From assembly GCA_965250275.1 (NCBI GenBank), contig OZ252297.1:1054001-1118000 (forward strand): a DNA stretch of 64,000 nt, written 5' to 3'. This stretch comes from G965250275 sp965250275 (GTDB lineage Bacteria; Pseudomonadota; Alphaproteobacteria; Rhodobacterales; Rhodobacteraceae). Positions 49,123 through 57,108 of the stretch are shown here, in pieces; position 1 is the first letter of the stretch; the number at the start of each line of letters is the position of its first letter. The notes below the pieces were generated by a model that was given only the letters and a program-made list of their open reading frames with translations, ran no database searches and was not told the origin of the DNA. The translations under genes and the position numbers were made by a program.

Positions 49123-50097
49123 ATGCGCGCAATCGAAATCACCCAACCCGGCGGACCCGAGGTCCTGCAACTGACCGACCGCCCTGTGCCGGAGCCTGAA
49201 CACGGTCAAGTCGTACTGAAGGTGGCTTATGCCGGGGTCAATCGCCCCGACGCTTTGCAGCGCGCAGGCCTCTACGCTCCGCCGCCGGGTGCTTCGGATC
49301 TGCCAGGACTCGAAGCCTCCGGTGAAGTGATCGCAGTGGGCGATGGAGTTGCCGAGTATGCCATCGGTGATCAGGTGTGCGGGCTTTTGCCGGGTGGCGG
49401 ATATGCTGAGTACGTCGCCACCCCCGGAGCGCATTGTCTGCCCGTGCCCGAGGGGATGGGGTTGAAAGAGGCGGCCTGTCTGCCCGAAACCTTTTTTACG
49501 GTGTTTTCAAACGTGTTTACCCGCGGGGGGCTGAAGGCGGGTGAGCGATTTCTGATTCATGGTGGTTCAAGCGGAATTGGCACAACAGCGATTCAGCTGG
49601 CCGATGTGTTCGGCGCGCGGGTGTTTGTCACAGCCGGGTCCGCCGAGAAGTGCGCGGCCTGTCTTGAACTGGGCGCCGAAAGAGCGATCAACTACCGCGA
49701 AGAAGACTTCGTTGAGGTGCTCAAAGCTGAAGGCGGTGCAGACCTGATCCTGGACATGGTCGGCGGACCTTACATCTCTCGGAACCTCGATGCGCTGGCG
49801 ATGGACGGGCGGCTTGTTCAAATCGCTTTTTTGCAGGGACCCAAGGCAGAGGTGAACTTTGCGCAGTTGATGACGCGTCGCCTGACCATGACCGGCAGCA
49901 CCCTGCGTCCGCAGAGCGATCTGGCCAAGGCGCGCATCGCGCAGGATTTGCGTGAAGCAGTCTGGCCACTGCTGGCGAGCGGTCGCGTGGCGCCGGTTAT
50001 GGATTCTGAGTTTGCGCTGGAAGATGCGTCTGATGCGCATGCCCGCATGGAGAGTTCGGGGCATATCGGAAAGATTGTTCTGAACGTCGCCGGTTAA
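49123..50097 (+). CDS. NAD(P)H quinone oxidoreductase, PIG3-like zinc-independent MDR
   Basis: 324 residues from the ATG at 49123. MRAIEITQPGGPEVLQLTDR and VVLKVAYAGVNRPDALQRAG, YAPPPGASDLPGLEASGEV are the N-terminal blocks. GERFLIHGGSSGIGTTAIQL binds NADPH. No zinc-ligand cysteines are present. The PPPGASDLPGLE segment is typical of the PIG3/TP53I3 branch, which reduces quinones by one electron. It is convergent with the RNase T2 gene. Confidence 0.9.
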   Translation: MRAIEITQPGGPEVLQLTDRPVPEPEHGQVVLKVAYAGVNRPDALQRAGLYAPPPGASDLPGLEASGEVIAVGDGVAEYAIGDQVCGLLPGGGYAEYVATPGAHCLPVPEGMGLKEAACLPETFFTVFSNVFTRGGLKAGERFLIHGGSSGIGTTAIQLADVFGARVFVTAGSAEKCAACLELGAERAINYREEDFVEVLKAEGGADLILDMVGGPYISRNLDALAMDGRLVQIAFLQGPKAEVNFAQLMTRRLTMTGSTLRPQSDLAKARIAQDLREAVWPLLASGRVAPVMDSEFALEDASDAHARMESSGHIGKIVLNVAG

Positions 50098-50125
50098 GGT
50101 GAAAACGCCTGCTGGGTGTTGACGC

Positions 50126-50755
50126 TCAACGGATCGGATCAAGCAGTGCATTGTCCAACGTGCAGTCCCGGATCACGTCCTGACCGCAGGGAACGGGGTC
50201 AAGTGATTTCGACAGGCAGAGTCTTGCCTCCTGAATGCGGCCGTCGCGGCAGGTGATGGTCAGCATGTCGGGAGTGAGGCCGGGATTGGCTTTCAGAAAC
50301 GCTTCTTCGATCACGCGTGCGGGCAGTCGAACCGGTTGGTCAAGGCGACGCAGCACCTCGGGGCGGGTCACCTGTCCGTAAGCCTCGCGGGACAAGGCAA
50401 AGTAATCCGTGGCGCTGAGCCCGGAGCATGTGCCGTGCTTTTTCCATTGATGCCAGGCAAGCCCCGCGCTCCCCATCACATCCGTCATGTCCGCGGTCAT
50501 CGCACGCGATGGCGCGCGATGGGGGCTCCGGCAATAGGCTGGCCAGCCCTGATGAAACTGCGGCCAAAGCCCGTGCAGCGTCCAGCCATGGGCATGACGG
50601 GCGTCGCATTGGTCGGCATCTCTCGCGTCACCCTCAATGGCGCACCAGCTTGGCGACCAGCTGAGGCTGAGGACATAGTAGTCGAACTCGCCTGCCGGTT
50701 CCTGATCGGCGAATGCGGGCAGAACGCTCAGTGCCCATAGGATCATCCAACGCAT
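50126..50755 (-). CDS. Ribonuclease T2 family protein, exported
   Basis: 209 residues from the ATG at 50755; earlier in-frame ATGs would bury the signal peptide (MRWMILWALSVLPAFADQ). Conserved site I is GWTLHGLWPQF (His61). Site II reads WHQWKKHGTCSG, with His102 and His107, but Gln103 stands where the family has the acidic Glu. Six or more cysteines (WCAIE, QCDAR, YCRS, GTCSG, CRDG, CGQ, DCT) fit periplasmic disulfides. It should cut RNA by way of 2',3'-cyclic phosphates. It is divergent from trcR. Confidence 0.88.
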   Translation of the reverse strand: MRWMILWALSVLPAFADQEPAGEFDYYVLSLSWSPSWCAIEGDARDADQCDARHAHGWTLHGLWPQFHQGWPAYCRSPHRAPSRAMTADMTDVMGSAGLAWHQWKKHGTCSGLSATDYFALSREAYGQVTRPEVLRRLDQPVRLPARVIEEAFLKANPGLTPDMLTITCRDGRIQEARLCLSKSLDPVPCGQDVIRDCTLDNALLDPIR

Positions 50756-50883
50756 TCGGCTCTTTCCTTCTTTGACCCGCCCGCTTATATACGCCGCAAG
50801 TTCCCCGACAAAGGAAACCGTTCCGCCCCGCCGGGACAGCCTCATTCAGGCGTCGGGAGAGATATGTGCAAGGAGAGCATAGT

Positions 50884-51648
50884 ATGGCGAAACCGATCAT
50901 GGCCAAAGCCACGGCCGTCTGGCTGGTGGACAATACAACGATCAGCTTCAAGCAGATTGCCGATTTTGTCGGCATGCACGAGTTAGAAGTGCAGGGCATC
51001 GCGGACGGCGACGTCGCCGCTGGGGTCAAGGGTTTCGATCCGCTGGCCAACAACCAGCTGACGCAGGACGAGATTGATGCCGCGGAAAAAGACCCGCTGC
51101 ACAAACTGGCGCTGAAGTTCAATGCGGCTGCCCAAGGTGAAGAGAAGCGTCGTGGCCCCCGCTACACACCGCTGTCCAAGCGTCAGGACCGGCCTGCGTC
51201 GATTCTGTGGCTGGTGAAGTTTCACCCGGAGTTGACGGACGGCCAGATCAGCAAGCTGGTCGGAACAACCAAACCGACAATTCAGGCCATCCGCGAGCGG
51301 ACGCACTGGAACATTTCGAACATTCAACCGATCGATCCGGTTGCGCTCGGCCTGTGCAAACAGTCGGAACTGGACGCCGCCGTTCAGAAAGCGGCCGCCA
51401 AGAAAGCGGCCGAAGGCGAAGTGATGAGTGACGACGAACGGCGCAAGCTGGTCAGCACCGAACAGTCGCTGGGGATGGAAGCGGAACCGCGGATCCCCAC
51501 GGCGATCGAGGGGCTGGAAACCTTTACGCTCAGCGGCACAGAAGCCCCGAAAGAAGAAGAGGAAGAGCCGCTTGTGGACGCGGACAGCTTCTTCAACCTT
51601 CCTTCGGGCGATGACGAAGAAGAAGACGACACCACGTCGCGCCCTTAA
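50884..51648 (+). CDS. trcR: Cell cycle transcriptional regulator TrcR (DUF1013)
   Basis: 254 residues from the ATG at 50884, after CAAGGAGAG. The N-terminal part MAKATAVWLVDNTTISFKQI, ADFVGMHELEVQGIADGDV is a helix-turn-helix. A second helix-turn-helix lies in SILWLVKFHPELTDGQISKL, VGTTKPTIQAIRERTHWN. The C-terminal 80 residues are acidic (KEEEEEPLVDADSFF, DDEEEDDT). In Caulobacter and relatives this protein takes part in cell-cycle gene control. It is convergent with the GntP gene, sharing the last four bases. Confidence 0.9.
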   Translation: MAKPIMAKATAVWLVDNTTISFKQIADFVGMHELEVQGIADGDVAAGVKGFDPLANNQLTQDEIDAAEKDPLHKLALKFNAAAQGEEKRRGPRYTPLSKRQDRPASILWLVKFHPELTDGQISKLVGTTKPTIQAIRERTHWNISNIQPIDPVALGLCKQSELDAAVQKAAAKKAAEGEVMSDDERRKLVSTEQSLGMEAEPRIPTAIEGLETFTLSGTEAPKEEEEEPLVDADSFFNLPSGDDEEEDDTTSRP

Positions 51649-53069
51649 AAGCTGCCGAAGCTCAGGCCGAGGGCGACGACCACGATCAGAGCAAGAATGG
51701 GAACGGCTACGGCGACGACAAAAATGTCGCCATAGCTTTCTCGATGACTCAGCCCGCAAATCGAGAGCAGCGTGACGACAGCGCCGTTGTGAGGCAGCGC
51801 GTCGAGCCCGCCAGTGGCCAGCGTGGTCACTCGGTGCAACAGATCGGGTGAAATGCCCAAAGCGACGGCTTGTTCAAGATAGGTCGCGCCAACCGCGTCG
51901 AGGGCGATGGACATTCCGCCGCTCGCTGATCCGGTCAGCCCGGCCAGCACCGAGGTTGAAAGCGCAAGCGAGACAACCGGACCGCCGCCCAATCCTTCGA
52001 CAGCCTGACTGACCATGGCGAAGGCCGGAAGGCTCGCCACAACCGCCCCAAACCCCACCAAACTCGCGGTATTGAAGATCGGCAGCAAAGCCGCCTCGCC
52101 CCCTTTGCCGATGCTCTGCACCGGATTGGCGATGCGTGGCCACTGCAACGCGAGAATAGCGCAAATCGCAACAAGCAGGCTGAGGATGATCGACCAGAGC
52201 CCACGCACGGTGTCGATTTCGGTGCTGCCGTATTCCGGCAGGCTCAGATAGCTCGTGTCGATGCTGGGAAAGACCCGGACGCTGAAAACGTAGTTCAGGC
52301 CAATCACCAGGGCGATCAAGGCCAGCGCCATTGGTGCTCCGGACCGACCGTGCCGCGTCGCATCAGGTTTGTGGATCGGGCCCATATCTGCATCCGGCTG
52401 CGCGACCTCCTTGCTGGGCGGACCGCCATCGGCAGCATAGCCCTCGCCGGACAGCGCGCGTTGGCGTGCCAGCAACCATCCTAGGCCACCAGCGAGCATG
52501 ATCGCTGACGCGATCAAACCCAGACCCGGTGCCGCAAAGGCCGTTGTGCCGAAAACCGGCATCGGGATGGCGTTCTGAATTGCGGGTGTGCCGGGCAAGG
52601 CCGTCATTGTGAACGTGAATGCACCCAGGGCGATGGTCGCCGGGATCAGGCGGCGCGAAATGTCTGCCGACCGGAAAAGTGCAGCCGCCACCGGATAGAT
52701 TGCAAATACAACGACGAAGAGGGAGACGCCCCCATAAGTCAGCAAGGCACAGGCCGCGACGACGGCGGGAATGGCGTGCGTTGGTCCAAGCGCCCGAACA
52801 ATCCCACGGGCAAGCGCTGCCGCCAGCCCCGAATCCTCCATCAACCGCCCGAAAACTGCGCCCAAGAGAAACAGAGGCACGTAGAGGACAACAAACCCAC
52901 CGGCTGCGGGCATGAACACCTGCGTGTAGCTTGCAAGAAGAGGTGCGGCGGAAAAAGCAGCCGCCAGCACGGCCATCAAAGGCGCCAAAACAATGATGGA
53001 CACGCCCCGGTAGGCCAGCCAGATCAACAGGCTCAGAGCAATCAGGATTCCGGACAGAGCCACCGCCAA
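51645..53069 (-). CDS. GntP family permease
   Basis: 474 residues with about 12-14 membrane helices. LTYGGVSLFVVVFAIYPVAA and FTMTALPGTPAIQNAIPMPV are family blocks, as is the helical hairpin block VLAGLTGSASGGMSIALDAV. The hydrophilic loop at about 205-245 is cytoplasmic. The family carries gluconate, beta-hydroxybutyrate and related small hydroxy acids. The substrate is unknown, and no sugar-acid or hydroxybutyrate gene is adjacent. It overlaps trcR by four bases in convergent orientation (TTAA). Confidence 0.85.
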   Translation of the reverse strand: MAVALSGILIALSLLIWLAYRGVSIIVLAPLMAVLAAAFSAAPLLASYTQVFMPAAGGFVVLYVPLFLLGAVFGRLMEDSGLAAALARGIVRALGPTHAIPAVVAACALLTYGGVSLFVVVFAIYPVAAALFRSADISRRLIPATIALGAFTFTMTALPGTPAIQNAIPMPVFGTTAFAAPGLGLIASAIMLAGGLGWLLARQRALSGEGYAADGGPPSKEVAQPDADMGPIHKPDATRHGRSGAPMALALIALVIGLNYVFSVRVFPSIDTSYLSLPEYGSTEIDTVRGLWSIILSLLVAICAILALQWPRIANPVQSIGKGGEAALLPIFNTASLVGFGAVVASLPAFAMVSQAVEGLGGGPVVSLALSTSVLAGLTGSASGGMSIALDAVGATYLEQAVALGISPDLLHRVTTLATGGLDALPHNGAVVTLLSICGLSHRESYGDIFVVAVAVPILALIVVVALGLSFGSF

Positions 53070-53190
53070 CCTCGCGAGACCGTTTCAGGTTTAAACGGTG
53101 TGTGCCTTGATGTTGGGGTGCCTTGCACTCCGCCAATTGCCGCAGTGCCGCATTCTAAGAGGACTTGCTAACGTGAGTGGACCGATACAA

Positions 53191-53222
53191 GCCCGCAAAG
53201 GAGGCTAGAGTTCTTTGCGGGC
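53191..53222 (-). terminator. Hairpin over the recR stop codon
   Basis: GCCCGCAAAG and CTTTGCGGGC form a perfect 10-bp stem with a 12-nt loop. The recR TAG stop (53205-53207 complement) lies in the loop, so one arm is the end of the coding sequence. There is only a short TT after it. Confidence 0.45.
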
Positions 53223-53804
53223 GTTGAGTGCTGCCGTGATGGTCCCGTCGTCGAGGTAGTCGAGTTCACCACCGATTGGCACGCCTTGGGCTAGGGAAGT
53301 AAGGCGCACCTGACCCTCCAGTTGATCGGCAATGTAATGTGCAGTGGTCTGCCCATCGATCGTGGCATTCAGGGCCAGGATCACCTCGGTGATGCCCTCT
53401 GTCGCGACCCTGTCGACCAGCCGGGGGATACGCAATTCTTCCGGTCCCACGGCATCAAGGGCAGATAAGGTGCCTCCAAGCACGTGGTAGCGGCCCTTGA
53501 ATACGCCCGCGCGCTCCATTGCCCAAAGGTCAGCCACGTCTTCGACGACGCACAGATCGCCAGTGGCCCGCTTTTCTGATGTGCATATGTCGCAAATGTC
53601 GCTCGTTCCGATGTTGCCGCAATTGAGGCACTCTCGCGCGGTTTCAGCGACTGTGGCCATGGCATCAGCCAAAGGTGTCAGCAGGAGCGCCCTCTTCCGG
53701 ATCAGGTGCAGAACCGCGCGTCGGGCCGAGCGTGGGCCCAGGCCCGGCAGTTTAGCCATCAATTCGATCAGCGTGTCGATGTCTCGGGTGGAGGGCGAGG
53801 ACAT
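53205..53804 (-). CDS. recR: Recombination mediator protein RecR
   Basis: 199 residues, full length. An N-terminal helix-hairpin-helix (LMAKLPGLGPRSARRAVLHL) is followed by a four-Cys zinc site (ECLNCGNIGTSDICDIC), a Toprim domain (DLCVVEDVADLWAMERAGVF) and a C-terminal Walker-B-like helix region. With RecF/RecO it helps load RecA on gapped DNA. It is the downstream partner of ybaB, 56 bases away. The usual third gene, dnaX, is not next to them here. Confidence 0.97.
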   Translation of the reverse strand: MSSPSTRDIDTLIELMAKLPGLGPRSARRAVLHLIRKRALLLTPLADAMATVAETARECLNCGNIGTSDICDICTSEKRATGDLCVVEDVADLWAMERAGVFKGRYHVLGGTLSALDAVGPEELRIPRLVDRVATEGITEVILALNATIDGQTTAHYIADQLEGQVRLTSLAQGVPIGGELDYLDDGTITAALNARKEL

Positions 53805-53860
53805 AAGGTGGTGCTCTTTGTGGCGCAGTTACGGCCCACGAAACCTAGCGCGGGGCGGTC

Positions 53861-54205
53861 TCAGAAAGGCAGCTTCATATCTTTTGGCAGGCCAAGACCT
53901 TCGGTCAACCGCGCCATTTCTTCCTGAGCGCGGTCGCTGGCTTTCATCTGGGCGTCTTTGATCGCGGCGAGGATCAAATCTTCTACGACTTCCTTGTCGT
54001 CGCCATTGAAAATCGAGGGATCGATGTCCAGCGCTTTCAGCTCACCTTTGGCACTGGCCGTGGCCTTCACGAGGCCGGCACCGCTTTCGCCTGTGACCAT
54101 GATGGAATGCATCTCTTCCTGCAGTTCCGTCATCTTGGTCTGCATTTCCTGTGCGGTTTTCATCATCTTGGCCATATCGCCAAGTCCGCCAAGTCCTTTG
54201 AGCAT
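53861..54205 (-). CDS. YbaB/EbfC family nucleoid-associated protein
   Basis: 114 residues. Two long helices (MAKMMKTAQEMQTKMTELQE and KEVVEDLILAAIKDAQMKAS) flank a beta-sheet core (LVKATASAKGELKALDIDPS). This is the tweezer-like dimer that binds DNA. It is standard in length. Together with recR it forms a conserved pair, although the neighbour upstream is now an FkbM methyltransferase rather than dnaX. Confidence 0.95.
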   Translation of the reverse strand: MLKGLGGLGDMAKMMKTAQEMQTKMTELQEEMHSIMVTGESGAGLVKATASAKGELKALDIDPSIFNGDDKEVVEDLILAAIKDAQMKASDRAQEEMARLTEGLGLPKDMKLPF

Positions 54206-54326
54206 CAGATCTCTCCCCGGGGTTCGGTGTGTTAACGCTCTAGATACGGGCCCAATGGGACAGGTACAAGTCGGCGTTCATGCTTGTTTGCGCCGCGTCA
54301 GGAAGACGCCGCTTTGTTGCGCGGCA

Positions 54327-55121
54327 TCATTGTTTGCCACCGCGGCGTCTTGGCCGGATCAGATGGTTCTTGTTGTCTGGGTATCGTTGCCGGGTGCGGA
54401 TCACTTTGTAGCGTGTGTCAACGAGCCAGTCCTGAAACTCTTCGAAGTTTGAATTGTCCACTTCGACCAGCATCGAGGGGCGTGCGCGATCGATGGTGGC
54501 GGACAATCCTGACAGCACTTTGAGTTCCATACCTTCCACGTCGATCTTGATGAAACTTGGATCAACTGCCTTTAGCGCGTCATCGCCTCGGATTACCCGC
54601 AGGTCTCCGGCGCCTTCGATCATTTTCGCGGCCCCCAGATTGTGGTCGCGCTCTTCTATGGCGAACCCGCCGCCATCGCAATCGGAAAGACCGAGACCCA
54701 GAAACGAGAGATCGAACACCGGTGCGAAGCCATTCAATGAGATGTTTGCCAATAGTAACCGACCCACGATAGGAGATGGTTCGAATGGAATAATCCGTGT
54801 TGGCGCGAGAAAACCCGCCACAAAAAGACTGTGGTTTCCGACGTTTGCGCCAATATCGACAAAGGTTCCTCCAAGTGGAAATTGCCCCCGGATGTCGTTG
54901 AGTTCTGGCGCTTCATAGAATCCGCCATTGCGCAGTGCGCGCTGAGCCGGATCGCGGCGCATTGAGGTGGCGAAGGTGAATGGTCGACCGTGAATCTGGC
55001 ATTGTGAGACCGTCACATCAGGAAAAATCACATTCCGGCCTTGCGCAACGGCGTCGCGCAGGCGCTCAAACTCACTGGGCTCCTTTGGCTCATCTTCCTT
55101 CGATAAGTCAGCGTTGTGCAT
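54327..55121 (-). CDS. FkbM family methyltransferase
   Basis: 264 residues from the ATG at 55121; an ATG 20 codons earlier is possible. SAM binding is by GGTFVDIGANVGNHSLFVAG and IIPFEPSPIVGRLLLANIS. The C-terminal blocks FIKIDVEGMELKVLSGLSA and PSMLVEVDNSNFEEF are typical of FkbM. The family O-methylates sugars, polyketides or other hydroxyl groups. The C-terminus is basic (RPRRRGGK). The target is unknown. It stands between ybaB and an ABC-F gene on the same strand but with 121- and 165-base gaps, so it is probably independent. Confidence 0.85.
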   Translation of the reverse strand: MHNADLSKEDEPKEPSEFERLRDAVAQGRNVIFPDVTVSQCQIHGRPFTFATSMRRDPAQRALRNGGFYEAPELNDIRGQFPLGGTFVDIGANVGNHSLFVAGFLAPTRIIPFEPSPIVGRLLLANISLNGFAPVFDLSFLGLGLSDCDGGGFAIEERDHNLGAAKMIEGAGDLRVIRGDDALKAVDPSFIKIDVEGMELKVLSGLSATIDRARPSMLVEVDNSNFEEFQDWLVDTRYKVIRTRQRYPDNKNHLIRPRRRGGKQ

Positions 55122-55286
55122 CGCAATGTCCAATTCGTCGGGGCCTTTGCGAGCCTTAATGCAAGGTGCCTCGCCGGTCAAAGCAGCGGGGCGAACGCGC
55201 GCCTGTTCCTACGCCGCGAAGCGCAGATTCGCGAGTGCAGGGCACGAGCTTTCACCAAAGCAAAGGCCGGGGGTCGGTCTGCCGGT

Positions 55287-56810
55287 TTAGGCCGTGTTTG
55301 CGTCCATTTCCGATCTCAAGAACGGTTCCGGGCTATCAACCTCTTCGAGTTTTCGTCCTTTGATCCACCAGAACCGATTGCCAACATTGCGCAAGAAACT
55401 GCGGTCGTGGCTCACCAGAAGACAGGATGTGCGATGCGCGATCAGCTCGTCTTCGAGCGCTTCTTGCCCGTCGATATCCAGATGGTTTGTCGGCTCGTCC
55501 AACAAATAGAAATTCGGGTTTTTGAGTCTAAGGATCAGCATGGCCAGACGCGCGCGTTGACCACCGGAAAGCGCGCCAATTCGGGTATCTTGCATCGCGA
55601 TTGTGATGCCCGCACCCGCCATCAGCCCTCTGGCGCGTTGATCCCCGACGTCCGATAGCGCCGTGACCGTGGACATGGGGGTTTCGGCATTGTCCAATTC
55701 CCCCAGATGCTGGCCTGAATAGGCCGGGACGATGGAGGCTGCGCATTTCACGGCGTCGTCTTTGCCGGAAAGCGCGCGTTCGATCAGTTTGACCAATTGT
55801 GTTTTTCCGGTCCCGTTGGCGCCCAACAGCACAACCCGATCGCCCTGCGAGATCCATTTCTGTCCAGTGCGATAGAGATGCCGGCCATCGGGTGCGTCCA
55901 CCGGTACGTCGTCAAGGGTAATCAGCGCCTTGGCATGCGTGCCGCTATTGATCAGTTTGATGTCGCCCGCGCTGCGTTCCTTGTGAGCGGGACGCGCGGC
56001 TGCTTCGAGACGGGCGGCACGCTCGGTCAGTTGTCGGGTCTTGGTCAGCAAAAGGTCCGAGCCGGAGTTTATGCCGACGTTCTTCAGTTTTTGAGCTTGT
56101 TTTCGCAGCTGTTGGGCCTTGTTCAGATCATTTGCGAACCGTCGCGCATCAGCTTCGTCGGTTTCATCAAGGGCCGCGCGCGCCTCGGAAAATGGAAGTG
56201 GGAACACGCGCGACCTTTCGGGTCGCAGAAACAGCGTGCGATTGGTGGTGGCGTCCAAAAACGCCCTGTCATGTGAGGTGACAATGACGGCCATATCGCG
56301 CGGCAATGCGGCCAGCCAGTCCTGGAGCAATCCGATACGACGCAGATCGAGATGATTCGTGGGCTCATCCAGCAACAACACATCCGGTTCCGTGATCCAG
56401 ACAGCGGCCAGCATGGCCGTTCTTTGCCAGCCGCCACTCAATTCGCGCATTGCCTTGTGCTGCAAATCATATGGCACACTGAGGTCGTCCAGGACCACAT
56501 CCACGCGCCAGCTTTCGTACTCCGCCTGATCCGGCGGAAGGGCCGCCAAAACACAATCATGCAACGTCATGTCGAGGGCCGCGTCCGGGACATGTTGCGT
56601 CACATGGCCGATCCGCAAGCCCCGGGCGCTTGTGATCTCGCCGGATGTCGGGTCGGTTTGCCCGGACAGGCAGTTCAGAAATGTCGACTTACCGCGTCCA
56701 TTGGCGGCAACCAGCCCGATGCGGTCGGACTTTGAGATGGTCAGGTCAAGGTCAGTAAACAGGGGATCGCTGAGCACGATGCTCAAAGCATTCACAGTGA
56801 TGAGGGTCAT
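55287..56810 (-). CDS. ABC-F family ATPase (ribosome-associated)
   Basis: 507 residues with two ABC domains and no membrane part. Domain 1 has Walker A AANGRGKSTFL, signature ELSGGWQRTAML and Walker B VLLLDEPTNHLD. Domain 2 has Walker A GANGTGKTQLV, signature ALSGGQRARLAM and Walker B FYLLDEPTNHLD. The linker of about 80 residues (residues 225-310, charged coiled coil ANDLNKAQQLRKQAQKLKNV) is the P-site tRNA interaction motif region. ABC-F proteins act on stalled or drug-bound ribosomes. The leader ahead of the gene has attenuator-like structure, so regulation by ribosome stalling is plausible. The ribosome binding site is weak. Confidence 0.9.
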   Translation of the reverse strand: MTLITVNALSIVLSDPLFTDLDLTISKSDRIGLVAANGRGKSTFLNCLSGQTDPTSGEITSARGLRIGHVTQHVPDAALDMTLHDCVLAALPPDQAEYESWRVDVVLDDLSVPYDLQHKAMRELSGGWQRTAMLAAVWITEPDVLLLDEPTNHLDLRRIGLLQDWLAALPRDMAVIVTSHDRAFLDATTNRTLFLRPERSRVFPLPFSEARAALDETDEADARRFANDLNKAQQLRKQAQKLKNVGINSGSDLLLTKTRQLTERAARLEAAARPAHKERSAGDIKLINSGTHAKALITLDDVPVDAPDGRHLYRTGQKWISQGDRVVLLGANGTGKTQLVKLIERALSGKDDAVKCAASIVPAYSGQHLGELDNAETPMSTVTALSDVGDQRARGLMAGAGITIAMQDTRIGALSGGQRARLAMLILRLKNPNFYLLDEPTNHLDIDGQEALEDELIAHRTSCLLVSHDRSFLRNVGNRFWWIKGRKLEEVDSPEPFLRSEMDANTA

Positions 56811-56826
56811 TTCATTCTCGGGTCAG

Positions 56827-56847
56827 AAAAGGCAGCCGCGGCGCGGC
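56827..56847 (-). promoter_or_regulatory. Terminator-like stem ahead of the ABC-F gene
   Basis: On the minus strand GCCGCG-C-CGCGGC (56835-56847) is followed by TGCCTTTTC, ending 17 bases before the start codon. It has the look of a compact intrinsic terminator or a site sequestering structure in a 5' leader. Confidence 0.4.
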
Positions 56848-56881
56848 GTAGGGCAGACCGAAGGAGAAAGTGCTCTCGGGG

Positions 56882-56947
56882 TCAGCCCTGCAAACGGGTT
56901 TGCAGGGCGAAACGGGGACCATGCTGAAGTCGGCGGATGATACGCAT
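56882..56947 (-). CDS. Candidate leader peptide of the ABC-F gene (21 residues)
   Basis: The open frame starts with ATG at 56947, 72 bases before the ABC-F start when measured from its stop. It encodes 21 residues, beginning MRIIRRLQHG and ending TRLQG, then TGA at 56884-56882. AAGGGAGGG lies about 13 bases upstream of the ATG. Five Arg residues give it a basic charge. Its last 24 bases form a perfect 11-bp stem (see 56885-56908), so a ribosome stalled or paused here would open that stem. There is no experimental support; such leader ORFs are known ahead of several resistance ABC-F genes. It could be chance. Confidence 0.35.
   Translation of the reverse strand: MRIIRRLQHGPRFALQTRLQG
56885..56908 (-). 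promoter_or_regulatory. Perfect 11-bp hairpin inside the leader ORF
   Basis: GCCCTGCAAAC and GTTTGCAGGGC pair around a 2-base centre (the real loop would be slightly larger). The stem ends exactly before the leader TGA. It has no T-run, so it is more likely a switch arm than a terminator. Confidence 0.5.
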
Positions 56948-56991
56948 GTTCAGCTAGTGCCCTCCCTTTGTACGTGTTGACCTCTGGCGCA

Positions 56992-57020
56992 AGACTAAGA
57001 AAGGCGGACGTGTTTGGCAA
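56992..57020 (-). promoter_or_regulatory. Possible promoter of the ABC-F transcript
   Basis: On the minus strand TTGCCA (57015-57020), 17-base spacer, TAGTCT (56992-56997). Transcription would begin about 38 bases before the leader ATG. The -10 match is weak. Confidence 0.3.
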
Positions 57021-57108
57021 TGGGCCGTACCAGATCGCGGTGCTTTCCTGCTCCTGGTCCACTGCTCTATAAGGCAGCGACCTTTCGTCCGTATGGATTG
57101 CCTGAATT

